Part shown: piece after piece, positions 25,204-33,998 of the stretch
How the letters are laid out: every line of letters begins with the position of its first letter
How positions within the stretch are numbered: the stretch's first letter is position 1
DNA from: Collinsella aerofaciens
Lineage (GTDB): Bacteria; Actinomycetota; Coriobacteriia; Coriobacteriales; Coriobacteriaceae
NCBI RefSeq assembly: GCF_015548375.1
Contig: NZ_JADMWW010000016.1
Coordinates: forward strand, 1-63,126
Length of the DNA stretch: 63,126 nucleotides
Direction of reading: 5' to 3'
Notes under the pieces: generated by a model
The model's database searches: none
Seen by the model: only the letters and a program-made list of their open reading frames with translations
Told to the model about the DNA's origin: nothing
Made by a program: the position numbers and the translations under genes

Positions 25204-27765
25204 CTATTCACCTCCCAACAGTTTCCGCAGCTCAGCAATGCCCGCCATATCGTGCTCGTTGCCCGTGAGCTGGCCCAGCATCGCTGCCAACTCGCTTTCC
25301 GCCTCTGCAATCTGGTTGCATACGTCCGAATAGGTTGTCGCGTACTTTGCGTTCAGTGCGACGACCTTTGCGATGAAGTCGCTTACGACAGCATTGGGCA
25401 GCTCGAGCAAATCAGATTGCAGCGGCTCAATCCACTTCGCAGCAAGCAATTCGTCGCACTGGGCGTCGGTCAGGCCCTCGATAACCTCCTTGGTCTTCTC
25501 CTCGAGCGCGACAAGCGCCTCCTTCCTTGCCTTTTTGAGATTTTTCTCCTCGTCGAGAAGGGACTGAGCGCGCACGAGGCCCCGCTCGAAGTCGCCGTCC
25601 GGATGCTTGCCGATGCTTTTCACGGCCTTCTTGAGGGACGCCGCCACGAACGCGCCGTCATCGCTGAAAACGTCGCTCGAGCTCTTCTCCTCCTCATCGA
25701 GGTTATCGAGAATCTCGTCGAGTTCTTGGGAGATCTCACTTAAACGGGAGTCGCGCGCGGAGATTTCCTTGACATCGTCGGCGAGCAGCTGTTCTTGGAC
25801 GAGCGCAAACGGCAAGATGCGGCCCGTCCAGCCATCCTGCACCTCGACGTCTTTGCCGTTCTTCTTTTTTATCACCATATTCGGATCGACTTTGCGTACA
25901 GCCCCTTTGCCCTCGGTTTGGATAACCTCGAGGTCGCCGGAGATGCCCGTCCACGCATCGTCGAGAGCTTGGTAGGCATCGTACCCGTCGACGAGCGCGA
26001 CACCAGAGAGGGCGTCGCGGAGCCGCTCTGCGATATAATCCTCCTCGGCCACGGCATCAACCTGCGATGAGTCGTCTACCAACCTCTTCCGCAGCTCTGC
26101 GGGCAGATGAGCCAACGCATCTCGATACCCCGCCAGGAAAGAAACGACGTCGGCGTTGGCCTTCACCGTTGCCGCCACGTCGTCCGTCATGGAAGCAAGG
26201 CACGACCCGCCGCCCTCACCGAACAGCTGGCCCTTCAGGCTTGGCCACACTTTCCAGTAGCGGTCGAGAGCATCGACCTCGGCTTTCGGAACCCCACCGA
26301 ACATGGTGGCGTACACGTCCCAGCTCTCAGCAGCTTCGGACGAATCAACATAGCGCGGAATGTTGAGGTTGTAATCGTTGGCGCGTATCTCGTCGATGGT
26401 CACCAGGCGACTGAACTTGTCGATGGTCGCCCCAGTCGTGACCGCGTCCACGATGCGGCGTATATCGCTCGCGCGCAGCTTGTTGTTTTTGCCTTCCTTC
26501 ACAAAGTGCTTCGACGCGTCCACGACCAGCACGTCGCTGCTCTCGCGCTGCTTGCGGAGTACCATGACGATTGTCGGGATGCCGGTGCCGAAGAAAATGT
26601 TGGCGGGAAGCCCGATAATTGCCTGGATATGGCGGTTCTCCACCAGGTTCTTGCGGATTGTGCCCTCCTCGCCGCCGCGGAACAGCACGCCATGGGGCAG
26701 AACGATGCACATGATGCCGTCGGGGCGCAAGTGGTACAAATCATGCAAGAGGAAGGCATAGTCGGCTTTGGATTTGGGGGCAACGCCGAACTTGAAGCGC
26801 GGATCGAGTTCCTTGTCTTCCGGATCCCAGTTTTGGGAGTAGGGCGGATTCGACACCACGGCATCGACGAACAGCGGATCGTAGGTCTCGTCCTTGTTCT
26901 CGACCGTATCGAACCAGGGCCAATCGTCTTCGAGCGTATCGCCATTGCGCGCCACGATGTTGTCGGGGAGTATTCCGCGCATGACCAGATTCATGCGCGT
27001 GAGGTTGTACGTGTTCTCCTTAAGCTCCTGCGCATAATACTTGATGGAGTTCGGGTCGCCGTTGCGTCGCGCCACTGCCTTGCCGATATTGATAAGCAGC
27101 GAGCCCGATCCGCTCGTGGGATCGTAGATGGTGATGTTCTCGCGTCCAGCTAGGTGCCACGAGACTATCTCGCTCATGAGCATAGACACCTCGTGCGGCG
27201 TGTAGAACTCGCCGGCTTTCTTACCGGCGTTGGCGGCGAAGTTGCTGATGAGGTACTCGTAGATGAAGCCGAGCACGTCGTAGTCCTGGCGACCGTCCAT
27301 CGGGATGTCCTTGATGAGGTAGATGAGATCGCGAGCGGCCTTGGACTGGCTCCGTGCGTCGGTGCCGAGTTTGGAGAGACCGGTCCGCAGCGTGTCGAAG
27401 ATGCCGTCGAAGACACGCTTGCGGGCGGGATCGATGTTGCGGCTAAAGGCAGAGAGGGCGTCGCGAACGTTCGAAATCTCGAAGTCGCCGCCTTTGGCGA
27501 CCCAGGTGGAGAAGAGGTTCTCGTAGGCGATGAAGTAGCCGCACTCGCCCTTGACAAACTCGACCGTCTCCTCGTCGTCCTCCACGAGGCTCGGCAAATC
27601 CTCCTCGGCGAAATCACGCGCCTTCAGGCGGGTGACTTCGGTCTCGGAGAGGAACTTGTAGAAGATGAAGCCCAGGATGTAATCCTTGTATTCATTTGCC
27701 TCGATTTTCGAGCGCATCTTGTTGGCGGATTCCCATATCTTTGATGCCAATTGCTGCTTGTTCAT
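25204..27765 (-). CDS. hsdM: Type I modification methylase, HsdM subunit
   Basis: 853 residues. N-terminal helical HsdM_N domain (1-150), then an N6-adenine methyltransferase with the SAM-binding motif DPTSGSGSLL (about 215) and catalytic NPPY in VVSNPPYSQNW (about 310). The usual HsdM is about 520 residues; here about 330 more follow, with strong coiled-coil character (DSRLSEISQELDEILDNLDEEEKSSSD). Some HsdM families share such an extension. Start preceded by GAGGAAAA; the upstream gene's TAG directly abuts the ATG (TAGATG), so the operon runs RHH - GIY-YIG - hsdM - hsdS. Confidence 0.94.
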   Translation of the reverse strand: MNKQQLASKIWESANKMRSKIEANEYKDYILGFIFYKFLSETEVTRLKARDFAEEDLPSLVEDDEETVEFVKGECGYFIAYENLFSTWVAKGGDFEISNVRDALSAFSRNIDPARKRVFDGIFDTLRTGLSKLGTDARSQSKAARDLIYLIKDIPMDGRQDYDVLGFIYEYLISNFAANAGKKAGEFYTPHEVSMLMSEIVSWHLAGRENITIYDPTSGSGSLLINIGKAVARRNGDPNSIKYYAQELKENTYNLTRMNLVMRGILPDNIVARNGDTLEDDWPWFDTVENKDETYDPLFVDAVVSNPPYSQNWDPEDKELDPRFKFGVAPKSKADYAFLLHDLYHLRPDGIMCIVLPHGVLFRGGEEGTIRKNLVENRHIQAIIGLPANIFFGTGIPTIVMVLRKQRESSDVLVVDASKHFVKEGKNNKLRASDIRRIVDAVTTGATIDKFSRLVTIDEIRANDYNLNIPRYVDSSEAAESWDVYATMFGGVPKAEVDALDRYWKVWPSLKGQLFGEGGGSCLASMTDDVAATVKANADVVSFLAGYRDALAHLPAELRKRLVDDSSQVDAVAEEDYIAERLRDALSGVALVDGYDAYQALDDAWTGISGDLEVIQTEGKGAVRKVDPNMVIKKKNGKDVEVQDGWTGRILPFALVQEQLLADDVKEISARDSRLSEISQELDEILDNLDEEEKSSSDVFSDDGAFVAASLKKAVKSIGKHPDGDFERGLVRAQSLLDEEKNLKKARKEALVALEEKTKEVIEGLTDAQCDELLAAKWIEPLQSDLLELPNAVVSDFIAKVVALNAKYATTYSDVCNQIAEAESELAAMLGQLTGNEHDMAGIAELRKLLGGE

Positions 27766-28591
27766 CTAGTTTTCCTCGCTTCTATAGACTTGGTTGAGCG
27801 TTTCTCCGTCGTCGCTTACCCATTCGGTCCAGCCGTTCTGGCTGCCGCCGAGCACGAACACCGCCGCGGCGCTGGGCGTCGGGAACTCGAGATCTCTGGC
27901 GAGCTCTGCGATACCGCCCGAATCGCCGAAGATCTCCCTGCGCGCGGCCGCGACGGCCGCGTTTTTCAGCACGGGTCTCGAGAGGTTCACTTTCGAGCCA
28001 GCGAGCACGGTGAAGTGCCCGGTGGCCTTGTCGTAGCGTCCCGCCCCGCGTATGCCGTTCTTCTTCGTGTGGAAGACCGCCGGCGGGACCCTGGTCGACC
28101 CTGTCGAGGTCGTACCCCAGAGCTGACATCCTGAAGAGGATCCTCTCGTGCAGGCGCTCGACGGCCTCTTCCTTGTACGGGTCGACGTAGGGCTTGGGCG
28201 TCGCCGAGTTGTCAGTCTCGTACGAGCCGTGGGTACGCACGTAGTCGATGGCCTTCGCCTCGAGGACGTCCAGCGCGTCCCTGCTGATGTTCTGATCGTC
28301 ATCGAGGAACATGACGGCCTTGTTCCAGAACTCCTTCTTTGCCTTGTGTGCGTCGAGCCGGGCGATACCCTGGGTCGTCTGCCCAGCGTAGACGCGGCTC
28401 ACGTTGCCGTGGTCCTCGTCGAGCAGGTAGTAGATGCCGCGCTGCGGGATGTTCGGCAGCGACTTCGCCTCGGCAAGGTCCTCCCTCGGAACGACGACGG
28501 TCACAAGCGACTCGCCGTCGATGCGGCAAATACGTATGCGGTCCGGCTGCGCGTCTATGAGCTGGACGGTGAAGGTCTTGACCCGAATCAC
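27766..28591 (-). pseudogene. GIY-YIG/DUF4357 protein, frameshifted
   Basis: The N-terminal part, read from a GTG at 28591 (after GAAGGGGGC), is GIY-YIG nuclease-like: RGIYYLLDEDHGNVSRVYAGQTTQGIARLDAHK. The C-terminal part, in another frame, is a DUF4357 domain (PPAVFHTKKNGIRGAGRY...SEEN) ending at 27766 just before hsdM. The frame breaks at about 28090-28105, near a short imperfect duplication (GACAGGGTC / GACCAGGGTC). Such proteins often accompany type I RM systems. Either a real inactivating indel or a sequencing error; both halves are otherwise intact. Confidence 0.75.
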
Positions 28592-28593
28592 GC

Positions 28594-28806
28594 TTATGCC
28601 CCCTTCTTCGCGAGCTCTTCGATCATGCACGTGCGCACGAAGGCGGAGAAGCTCATGCCCCGTAGGGCCGCTTCCTCCTTTGCCGCGTCACGCAAGGTGT
28701 CGGGGATGCGCAGGGTCACGGAGACCTGGTCTCCCTCTACCAGGAAGCTTCTGATCTCGGTTTCGTCGGGGTTGCCCTTGATGAGCTCCTTGTAGCTGCC
28801 AGGCAT
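28594..28806 (-). CDS. Ribbon-helix-helix protein
   Basis: A 70-residue protein whose middle (SVTLRIPDTLRDAAKEEAALRGMSFSAFVRTCMIEEL) is a CopG/Arc-type ribbon-helix-helix. The ATG at 28806 follows GGGAG by 5 nt; an ATG four codons upstream is also possible. Its stop overlaps the ribosome-binding region of the GIY-YIG gene, and it is first in the RM operon, so it may be an autoregulator of hsdM/S. It could also be a stand-alone antitoxin-like protein. Confidence 0.7.
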   Translation of the reverse strand: MPGSYKELIKGNPDETEIRSFLVEGDQVSVTLRIPDTLRDAAKEEAALRGMSFSAFVRTCMIEELAKKGA

Positions 28807-28948
28807 CTGTGCTCCCATCGCTCGAAATGCAATACAAATGCGTTTGCAGCATTATAACGCGGCGACACGGGGCGGCACTGGGAATAGAGGGACAGCCGAT
28901 GTCCAGGCCCCGTACGAGCGCAAACGGCGAAGGAATCCCTGGCTGGGC

Positions 28949-29251
28949 TTAGATGGTCTCTTTCGTTCGGGTTCTCATCTCTTGGTTTTCGCGGGGTCTG
29001 AAATTGGCCCGCTCCTCGGCGTAAAGAATCTCGTTCTGTGCCTCCAGAATGCGCGTGGCGTCCTCGATGCGACCGGCGCACCTCTGGCTTATCGACCTCA
29101 GGGCAAGGATTCCCTCGACGTCGAGCGGGTCCAGCTGGTCGGCGTGCGCCAGGGACTCGAGCAGCTGGTCCAGGCCCTTCGCCAACCTCCCGGCATCCGC
29201 CAGCGCATCGAGCAGCTCAAGGCGCTCAGCCTTCTCTTCGCAATTCAACAT
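28949..29251 (-). CDS. Small hypothetical helical protein
   Basis: 100 residues from the ATG at 29251 (AAGG 7 nt upstream). Predicted almost wholly alpha-helical (ERLELLDALADAGRLAKGLDQLLESLAHADQLDPLDVEGI...), acidic, with a basic end. No family recognised. Coding bias is normal for the region, but no other evidence supports it, and 130 bp separate it from the RM operon. Confidence 0.45.
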   Translation of the reverse strand: MLNCEEKAERLELLDALADAGRLAKGLDQLLESLAHADQLDPLDVEGILALRSISQRCAGRIEDATRILEAQNEILYAEERANFRPRENQEMRTRTKETI

Positions 29252-29795
29252 CAGTTTGCCTTCTTCTACCAACTGACGTGCTGTGCACCACCGTAGCCGT
29301 TCCGCAGGGGGAACCATCTCGCCGCCAGCGATCCCGTGCGCATATCGGCCGCAAGCGGCGCGGGAAATGTCGTCCCGATGCGGACCGCGTCACCGCGACT
29401 CGGCAGCGGCCCGTTGTCCGCGCCGCGACGTCGCCGCCAACCCCCGCGAGCGCCCCCGCAACCGCCGACGGGTCGCATCCCATGCCCGGAGGACCTCGAC
29501 GCCCATGCCCGATTCCATGCCACACGCCTGCGCCCCTCCGACCCGAAACCCGCCCCGGCGCTCCTTGGACGCGCAGGGTCGCACGCCGGCAGGCGGCCAG
29601 CAAGGGCCGCGACACTTTTCCGGGTTCTTCGCCCCATGCGCTGCGCGCGCGAACAACGCGAAAAACCGACGTCGGGAGATTTCTATAACCACGCCCGACT
29701 TCGCTTCCTCCCTTGCCGGCGCGCCCGCGCTGCATGCGACTCACGCGACGCAAGGCACGCCACAGGGGCGGGCCTCAGAGCCTAAGGAGCAAGAC
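29252..29795. other. Intergenic region, no clear gene
   Basis: About 540 bp of very GC-rich sequence upstream of the YraN-like gene. Several overlapping open frames exist on both strands but none has a ribosome-binding site or a recognisable domain. A TATAAC at about 29680 may be a promoter element for the rightward gene. Nothing else seen. Confidence 0.4.
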
Positions 29796-30167
29796 ATGAA
29801 CGACATGAAGGAAAAGGCGATGGGCGCGGTCAGGGCCTTCCTCGAGCGCAAGGGCTACGAAATCGTCGACGAGGCCTGGCAGGGACCCGAGGGCATCGGC
29901 GGGATCGACCTCGTGGCGGTGGACGAGGACGGGACCCTGGTCTTCGTCGACGCCACGGTCCGGATCGGGACGGACGGCTTCCCCGAGGCCCACAGGGCGC
30001 GCGGGCTGCGCGAGGCGCTGGCGGCGAGGTGGCTCGCCGGCAACGGCGACGACTACGCCGACACCCCGGTCCGCTTCGACGAGGTGGCGATGATGGTCGT
30101 CAAGGAGAACCGCGCGCTCCTTCGCCACCACATCAACTGCTTCGGCGAGATGGAGCCGCTCTCCTAG
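29796..30167 (+). CDS. YraN-like (UPF0102) putative nuclease
   Basis: 123 residues in the restriction-endonuclease-like fold of YraN: AMGAVRAFLERKGYEIVDEAW, then GGIDLVAVDEDGTLVFVDATVRIG (the usual D-I-I-A and V-E-V-K positions), then a helical end. The Lys of E-V-K is replaced (FVDATVR), so catalysis is doubtful. Start at 29796 follows AAGGAG. In chromosomes YraN lies near DNA-uptake genes; here it heads the ICE maintenance region. Ends at a strong GC hairpin. Confidence 0.75.
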   Translation: MNDMKEKAMGAVRAFLERKGYEIVDEAWQGPEGIGGIDLVAVDEDGTLVFVDATVRIGTDGFPEAHRARGLREALAARWLAGNGDDYADTPVRFDEVAMMVVKENRALLRHHINCFGEMEPLS

Positions 30168-30174
30168 GCGGCGC

Positions 30175-30202
30175 GCCCGGCCCCGGGCTCCCGGGGCCGG
30201 GC
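30175..30202 (+). terminator. GC-rich terminator hairpin
   Basis: GCCCGGCCCCGGG and CCCGGGGCCGGGC form a 12-13 bp stem with a very short loop, followed by TTT, just after the YraN-like gene and before the parA operator. Confidence 0.65.
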
Positions 30203-30222
30203 TTTCCCCCGAAACCGTGCCC

Positions 30223-30304
30223 GTGTACCACGAAAGCGTACATATCCGTACGTTTTCGTGGTACACTCCGCTTGTCGGACAAATCCGTACGGTTTTGTCC
30301 CGAC
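30223..30304. promoter_or_regulatory. Two large palindromic operators before parA
   Basis: First: a 44-bp inverted repeat (30223-30266) with 19-nt arms (18 of 19 matching: GTGTACCACGAAAGCGTAC) around ATATCC; its core CGTACATATCCGTACG (30237-30252) matches sites before xis/int. Second: 30274-30304, arms GTCGGACAAA / TTTTGTCCCGAC around CCGTACGG, sharing GGACAAA arms with three in-gene palindromes. Both lie 70-150 nt before parA and probably bind ParA/ParB or the ICE repressor. Confidence 0.75.
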
Positions 30305-30373
30305 GCTCCGAGACTCGGGGCGCGCCGGACCGGATGCGGCGAGGCGCGCCCCACGCTAGAGAGGACGCGACCC

Positions 30374-31138
30374 ATGCGCACGATAGCCATTTCCAACTAC
30401 AAGGGCGGCGTCGGCAAGACGACGACCGCCGTGAACCTGGCGGCGATCTTCGCCGCCCAGGGCCTTCGGACCCTGCTCGTCGACCTCGACCCGCAGGCGT
30501 CGGCCACCGACTTCTTCGGCCTCTACGACCGCGCCGCCTCCGAGCGGCGCACATCGGTCGAGCTGCTCTACGGCGGCGCGCCCGTGGAGGAGGTCGCCTA
30601 CGCCGCCGGGGAGAACCTCGACGTGGTGGCCTCGACCATCGACCTCGTCGACCAGAACGAGATGCTCCTGCGCGAGCAGCGCCTCAAGTTCGCCCTCGAC
30701 GACGCCTCGGGCTCCTACGACGTCTGCCTCATCGACTGCAGCCCCGTGATGCGCAGGCTCGCCTTCAACGCCTACCTCGCCGCAGCGGAGGGCGGCATGG
30801 TCGTCATCCCCGTGAAGCTCGACTCCACCGTGATGCGCGGCACGGCGCTCACCGTGGAGGCGACGCGGTCAATCGCGGACGCCCTGCGCATGCCCACGCC
30901 CCGCTGGAAGATTCTCCGCACCTGCGTGCCCGGCCGCATGACCAACGCCGAGGCCACGGGCGCGGCCGTGCTCGACGGGTTCTTCCCAGAAGAGCAGTTC
31001 GAGACGGTCATCCACGCGAGCAGCAAGGTCTGCGAGGGCAGCTGGCAGTGGAAGCCGGTGGCGGCATTCGAGCCGGGGAGCCGCCCCGCGCGCGACTACG
31101 AGGCGCTCGCCGACGAGGTGTCCCGTGAGCTCGCCTAG
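30374..31138 (+). CDS. parA: ParA-family partition ATPase
   Basis: 254 residues with the deviant Walker A motif KGGVGKTTTAVNLA (residues 10-23), the A' motif LLVDLDPQASAT and Walker B VCLIDCSPVMRR. Start at 30374 follows AGAGAGGA. No N-terminal HTH, so it is the short (type Ib-like or chromosomal-type) ParA. With ParB downstream (14-bp overlap) it likely segregates or stabilises the excised circular ICE. The promoter is covered by palindromes, suggesting autoregulation. Confidence 0.92.
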   Translation: MRTIAISNYKGGVGKTTTAVNLAAIFAAQGLRTLLVDLDPQASATDFFGLYDRAASERRTSVELLYGGAPVEEVAYAAGENLDVVASTIDLVDQNEMLLREQRLKFALDDASGSYDVCLIDCSPVMRRLAFNAYLAAAEGGMVVIPVKLDSTVMRGTALTVEATRSIADALRMPTPRWKILRTCVPGRMTNAEATGAAVLDGFFPEEQFETVIHASSKVCEGSWQWKPVAAFEPGSRPARDYEALADEVSRELA

Positions 31139-32081
31139 CCAGGTGGCCGCGGGCTTCACCATCACGGGGCTTCTCGACGGCGCGTCGCGCACCCGCGGGC
31201 GCTACCCGGTGTCCGAGATCGCGGTGGCAGACATCGCCGACCACCCGGCGAACGCCGCGTACTCCATGGACCCGGCCGGCATAGCGGAGCTCGCCGAGTC
31301 CATACGCCAGGACGGCCTCACCGACCTGCCGCTCGTGCGAAAGGTCGGCGACGGCTCGTGGCAGATGGTCTCCGGGCACCGCCGCAAGGCAGCCTACGCG
31401 CTGCTCGCGAAGGACGACCCCGCCTACGAGAGGATGCCCTGCCGCGTGATAGAGGGCATCGACGACGAGCGGGCGGTGACGCTGCTCCACGCCGCGAACT
31501 ACTTCACCCGCGCGCTCACCGTGACCGAGCGCGCCGCCGCAACCGAGGCGCTCAGGAGCGACGCCGTGCGCCTGCGCTCCGAGGACCCGTCGCTTTCCGG
31601 CATGCGCGTCGACGACGTGAAGGCCGCCATCATCGAGCGGCAGACGGGCCGCAAGGTCTCCGGCAAGACCATCGCGCGCGAGGAGAGGCTGGCCCGCCGC
31701 ATCGCCGAGGACCTCTCGCCCGAGTGGGCCGCAGAGGCCGACCGCGGCAACCTCAGCGCCGAGGCGGTGCGTTCGCTCGCGGGCATGCCGAAGGAGCGCC
31801 AGGCGGAGATGCACGCCGCGATGGAGCCCTGGCGGCGCACCAAGCGCGAGCTCTCCGACTACGTGAGGAGCGAGGGGAAGGCGCAGGCTGGCCCCGACGG
31901 GCGCATCGCGAAGGCCGCGAGGCTCGTCGCCGACTTCCTCGAGAGCCCGCCCGAGAGCCCGAGTGCGGCCGACCTCTCGCTGCTGCGGGAGATGGCGCTC
32001 ATGACCGCGCCCTACGCGGAGGCGGGCGCAGGAGCCCAGAAGGTTCGAAGAAGGGCCTCACACTCGAAATCCAGCAAGTAG
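31125..32081 (+). CDS. parB: ParB-family DNA-binding protein
   Basis: 318 residues from GTG at 31125, inside the parA end and after GAGGTG. The ParB/Srx domain is clear (IRQDGLTDLPLVRKVGDGSWQMVSGHRRKAAYALL, about 62-95), where GHRRKAA is the CTP-binding box. A central HTH follows (about 165-215), then a low-complexity Ser/Ala tail. Binds a centromere site; the GGGACAAATTGTCCC palindromes nearby are candidate targets. Ends at the presumed oriT. Confidence 0.88.
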   Translation: MSSPSQVAAGFTITGLLDGASRTRGRYPVSEIAVADIADHPANAAYSMDPAGIAELAESIRQDGLTDLPLVRKVGDGSWQMVSGHRRKAAYALLAKDDPAYERMPCRVIEGIDDERAVTLLHAANYFTRALTVTERAAATEALRSDAVRLRSEDPSLSGMRVDDVKAAIIERQTGRKVSGKTIAREERLARRIAEDLSPEWAAEADRGNLSAEAVRSLAGMPKERQAEMHAAMEPWRRTKRELSDYVRSEGKAQAGPDGRIAKAARLVADFLESPPESPSAADLSLLREMALMTAPYAEAGAGAQKVRRRASHSKSSK

Positions 32082-32082
32082 C

Positions 32083-32276
32083 CTATGGCGTCCGACACTT
32101 CGGTCGGGCGTCCATAGCACTTGGGGACCGGGCGGCCTCGGATCCGTCATGCCGCGGGCCGTTCGGGAGCCCGCTTTCGCGAGGCCCGGTCCCAGAGGCG
32201 GTGCCCGAGCCGGGCCGCCGCCTGCGGGGGATCCCCCGCGCCCCTAGAGAGACGCGCCCGCCGCACGGCGGGCGCG
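32083..32276. other. Hairpin-rich region, candidate oriT
   Basis: The 210-bp gap between parB and mobC holds at least five inverted repeats: 32083-32096/32103-32117 (CTATGGCGTCCGAC), 32123-32133/32183-32192 (GGGACCGGGC), 32154-32159/32169-32174, GCGGGGG AT CCCCCGC (32224-32239), and an 11-bp perfect stem CGCGCCCGCCG (32253-32263/32266-32276). An oriT normally lies next to mobC/relaxase and shows such repeats. It could also be a structured leader RNA for mobC. No nic site identified. Confidence 0.55.
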
Positions 32277-32292
32277 AGGAAAGGAATCCGCC

Positions 32293-32739
32293 ATGGAAGA
32301 GGAAGCCGGCACCGCCAAAGGCAAGGAGCGCCGCGTCACGTTCCGCATGGAGGGAGGCGACTACGACGCGCTCTGCGAGCGGTGCGAGCGCGCCGGCCTC
32401 AGCAAGTCGGAGTACCTGCGCTACCTCGTGCGCATACCGCTGTCGACGGAGGCCAACGCGGGAGACGAGCACCGCATACTCGTGGACCGCAGGGCCCTGT
32501 GGGCGATGTCGCGGGAGCTCACGAAGTGGGGCTACCACTACAACCAGGCCGTGCACGCGATGAACCTCATCAACTTCCACGCCCGCCACGGGCACGTCGA
32601 CCGGGACCTCGTCGCGGAGAGCATCCCGACGATCGAGCGCGAGCTCGCCGACGTGAACGCCGCGGCCCGCGAGATGACGGCGGAGCTCGGGCGCATCGGC
32701 GCCGACTCGCTCGTGGAGGGCTCGCCATGCCGATCCTGA
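32293..32739 (+). CDS. mobC: MobC-like relaxosome protein
   Basis: 148 residues. Ribbon-helix-helix at the N-terminus (RRVTFRMEGGDYDALCERCERAGLSKSEYLRYLVR, about 13-47), then the MobC signature region WGYHYNQAVHAMNLINFHARHG (about 77-98). It would bind oriT and help the relaxase. Start follows AGGAAAGGA; the end overlaps the relaxase start by 13 bp. Confidence 0.85.
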   Translation: MEEEAGTAKGKERRVTFRMEGGDYDALCERCERAGLSKSEYLRYLVRIPLSTEANAGDEHRILVDRRALWAMSRELTKWGYHYNQAVHAMNLINFHARHGHVDRDLVAESIPTIERELADVNAAAREMTAELGRIGADSLVEGSPCRS

Positions 32740-33998
32740 AGCCGATAAGCGGCCACGGCTCGACGGGCGGCATCCGCCGCTACCTCGAGAAGGGAGGCCG
32801 CGCCCTGGCGCGCGACCTGTTCAACCTGAGCTACGACGAGCGCGACGCCGGCGCGCTGGGGGAAGACGCCAAGGAGGCCTGCGCCTGGGACGCCGAGATG
32901 GACGCCACGCGCGCCGCGTTCGGCACGGACGCCCCCTGGAGGGGAAAGCCCGCGCGGACGTTCAAGCACTTCGTGCTCTCGCCGGACCCCGGCGACGACA
33001 TCGACCTGGCGGCGCTGCGCGAGCTCGCGTGCTCGTGGGCTCTCAAGCACTTCGGCGACCACGAGATCGCCATCGTGTACCACGACGACAACGCCCGCAG
33101 CATACCGCACGCGCACATCGTCGTGAACAACGCGAACCTCCGCACCGGTTACCGCATGCAGACCCAGCACCCCGAGGACCTCAACCGCGACCTTCAGGAC
33201 ATGGCGCGCGAGCGCGGGCTGTCGGGGCTCTCCAACGACCGGGCGGCCGTATCCCCCTCGAAGGCGCGCGGGCATGCCGGCGCGGGCGGGCCCAGGAGCC
33301 GCAGGAGCGTCTACCTGGGCCGTGTCGAGAAGGAGATCATGCGCTCGGGCGGCTACTCGTGGGTCGGCGACATCCGCGCCCGTGTCGCGCTCGCCAAGAC
33401 CACGGCGCACGACGAGGCGGAGTTCCTCGGCGTCCTCGACGCCCTGGGCGTGCACGTCGCCGACAACTCGGCCAAGGCGAGGCGGGACGACTGGGTGTTC
33501 AGCCTGGCCGAGGAGCCGTCCAAGAAGGTCAGCGGCGAGCGGCTGGGGTTCGTCTACGGCAAGGAGATGCTGCGCCGTCGCTTCGAGCGCGAGGGAGCTT
33601 ACCGCCCCACGGACTCGAGCGCCGCGCGCATCCGTGGGGCCGCCGAGCGAGCCCTCGAGCTCAACGACCTCTCGGAGCTGAGCAGGCTCTCCTCGGCGCT
33701 CGAGACCTGCGCGAAGTTCGACGTCGAGTCCATCGAGGAGTTCGGTCTCAGGATGTCGACGCTCGAGCGGCGCGGCCAGGCGGGCGGCGAGGGCTATCGC
33801 CGCCTCGAGGCTGCGCGCGCCTACATGGCAGAGAACGGGCTCATGCCCCTCAAGACCCGATACGGGAACGATGGCGGGCGCGGTGCGGCCGAGGGAAACT
33901 TGCGCGACGGGCGCCGCGGGGACGAGCAGCAGCGCATACTCGCCGCCGAACGCCAGCGGACCCAGCAGGACCAGCGCAGGGAGAGGGGCCGGAGATGA
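32727..33998 (+). CDS. Relaxase, MobP-type
   Basis: 423 residues. N-terminal Relaxase/Mobilisation domain: an early Tyr (GGIRRYLEKGG, residue 19) as possible nucleophile, and the metal-binding His pair in IPHAHIVVNNAN (about 127-137). Nicks oriT and pilots the strand through the T4SS. The C-terminal part (about 190-423) is helical, ending in an Arg/Gln-rich tail (RQRTQQDQRRERGRR), which would suit a basic T4SS signal. Overlaps both neighbours. Confidence 0.88.
   Translation: MPILKPISGHGSTGGIRRYLEKGGRALARDLFNLSYDERDAGALGEDAKEACAWDAEMDATRAAFGTDAPWRGKPARTFKHFVLSPDPGDDIDLAALRELACSWALKHFGDHEIAIVYHDDNARSIPHAHIVVNNANLRTGYRMQTQHPEDLNRDLQDMARERGLSGLSNDRAAVSPSKARGHAGAGGPRSRRSVYLGRVEKEIMRSGGYSWVGDIRARVALAKTTAHDEAEFLGVLDALGVHVADNSAKARRDDWVFSLAEEPSKKVSGERLGFVYGKEMLRRRFEREGAYRPTDSSAARIRGAAERALELNDLSELSRLSSALETCAKFDVESIEEFGLRMSTLERRGQAGGEGYRRLEAARAYMAENGLMPLKTRYGNDGGRGAAEGNLRDGRRGDEQQRILAAERQRTQQDQRRERGRR

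Noticed and set aside
29283-29795. Upstream extension of the YraN-like frame
   Set aside because: Arg/Pro-rich, without a ribosome-binding site; the ATG at 29796 follows AAGGAG.
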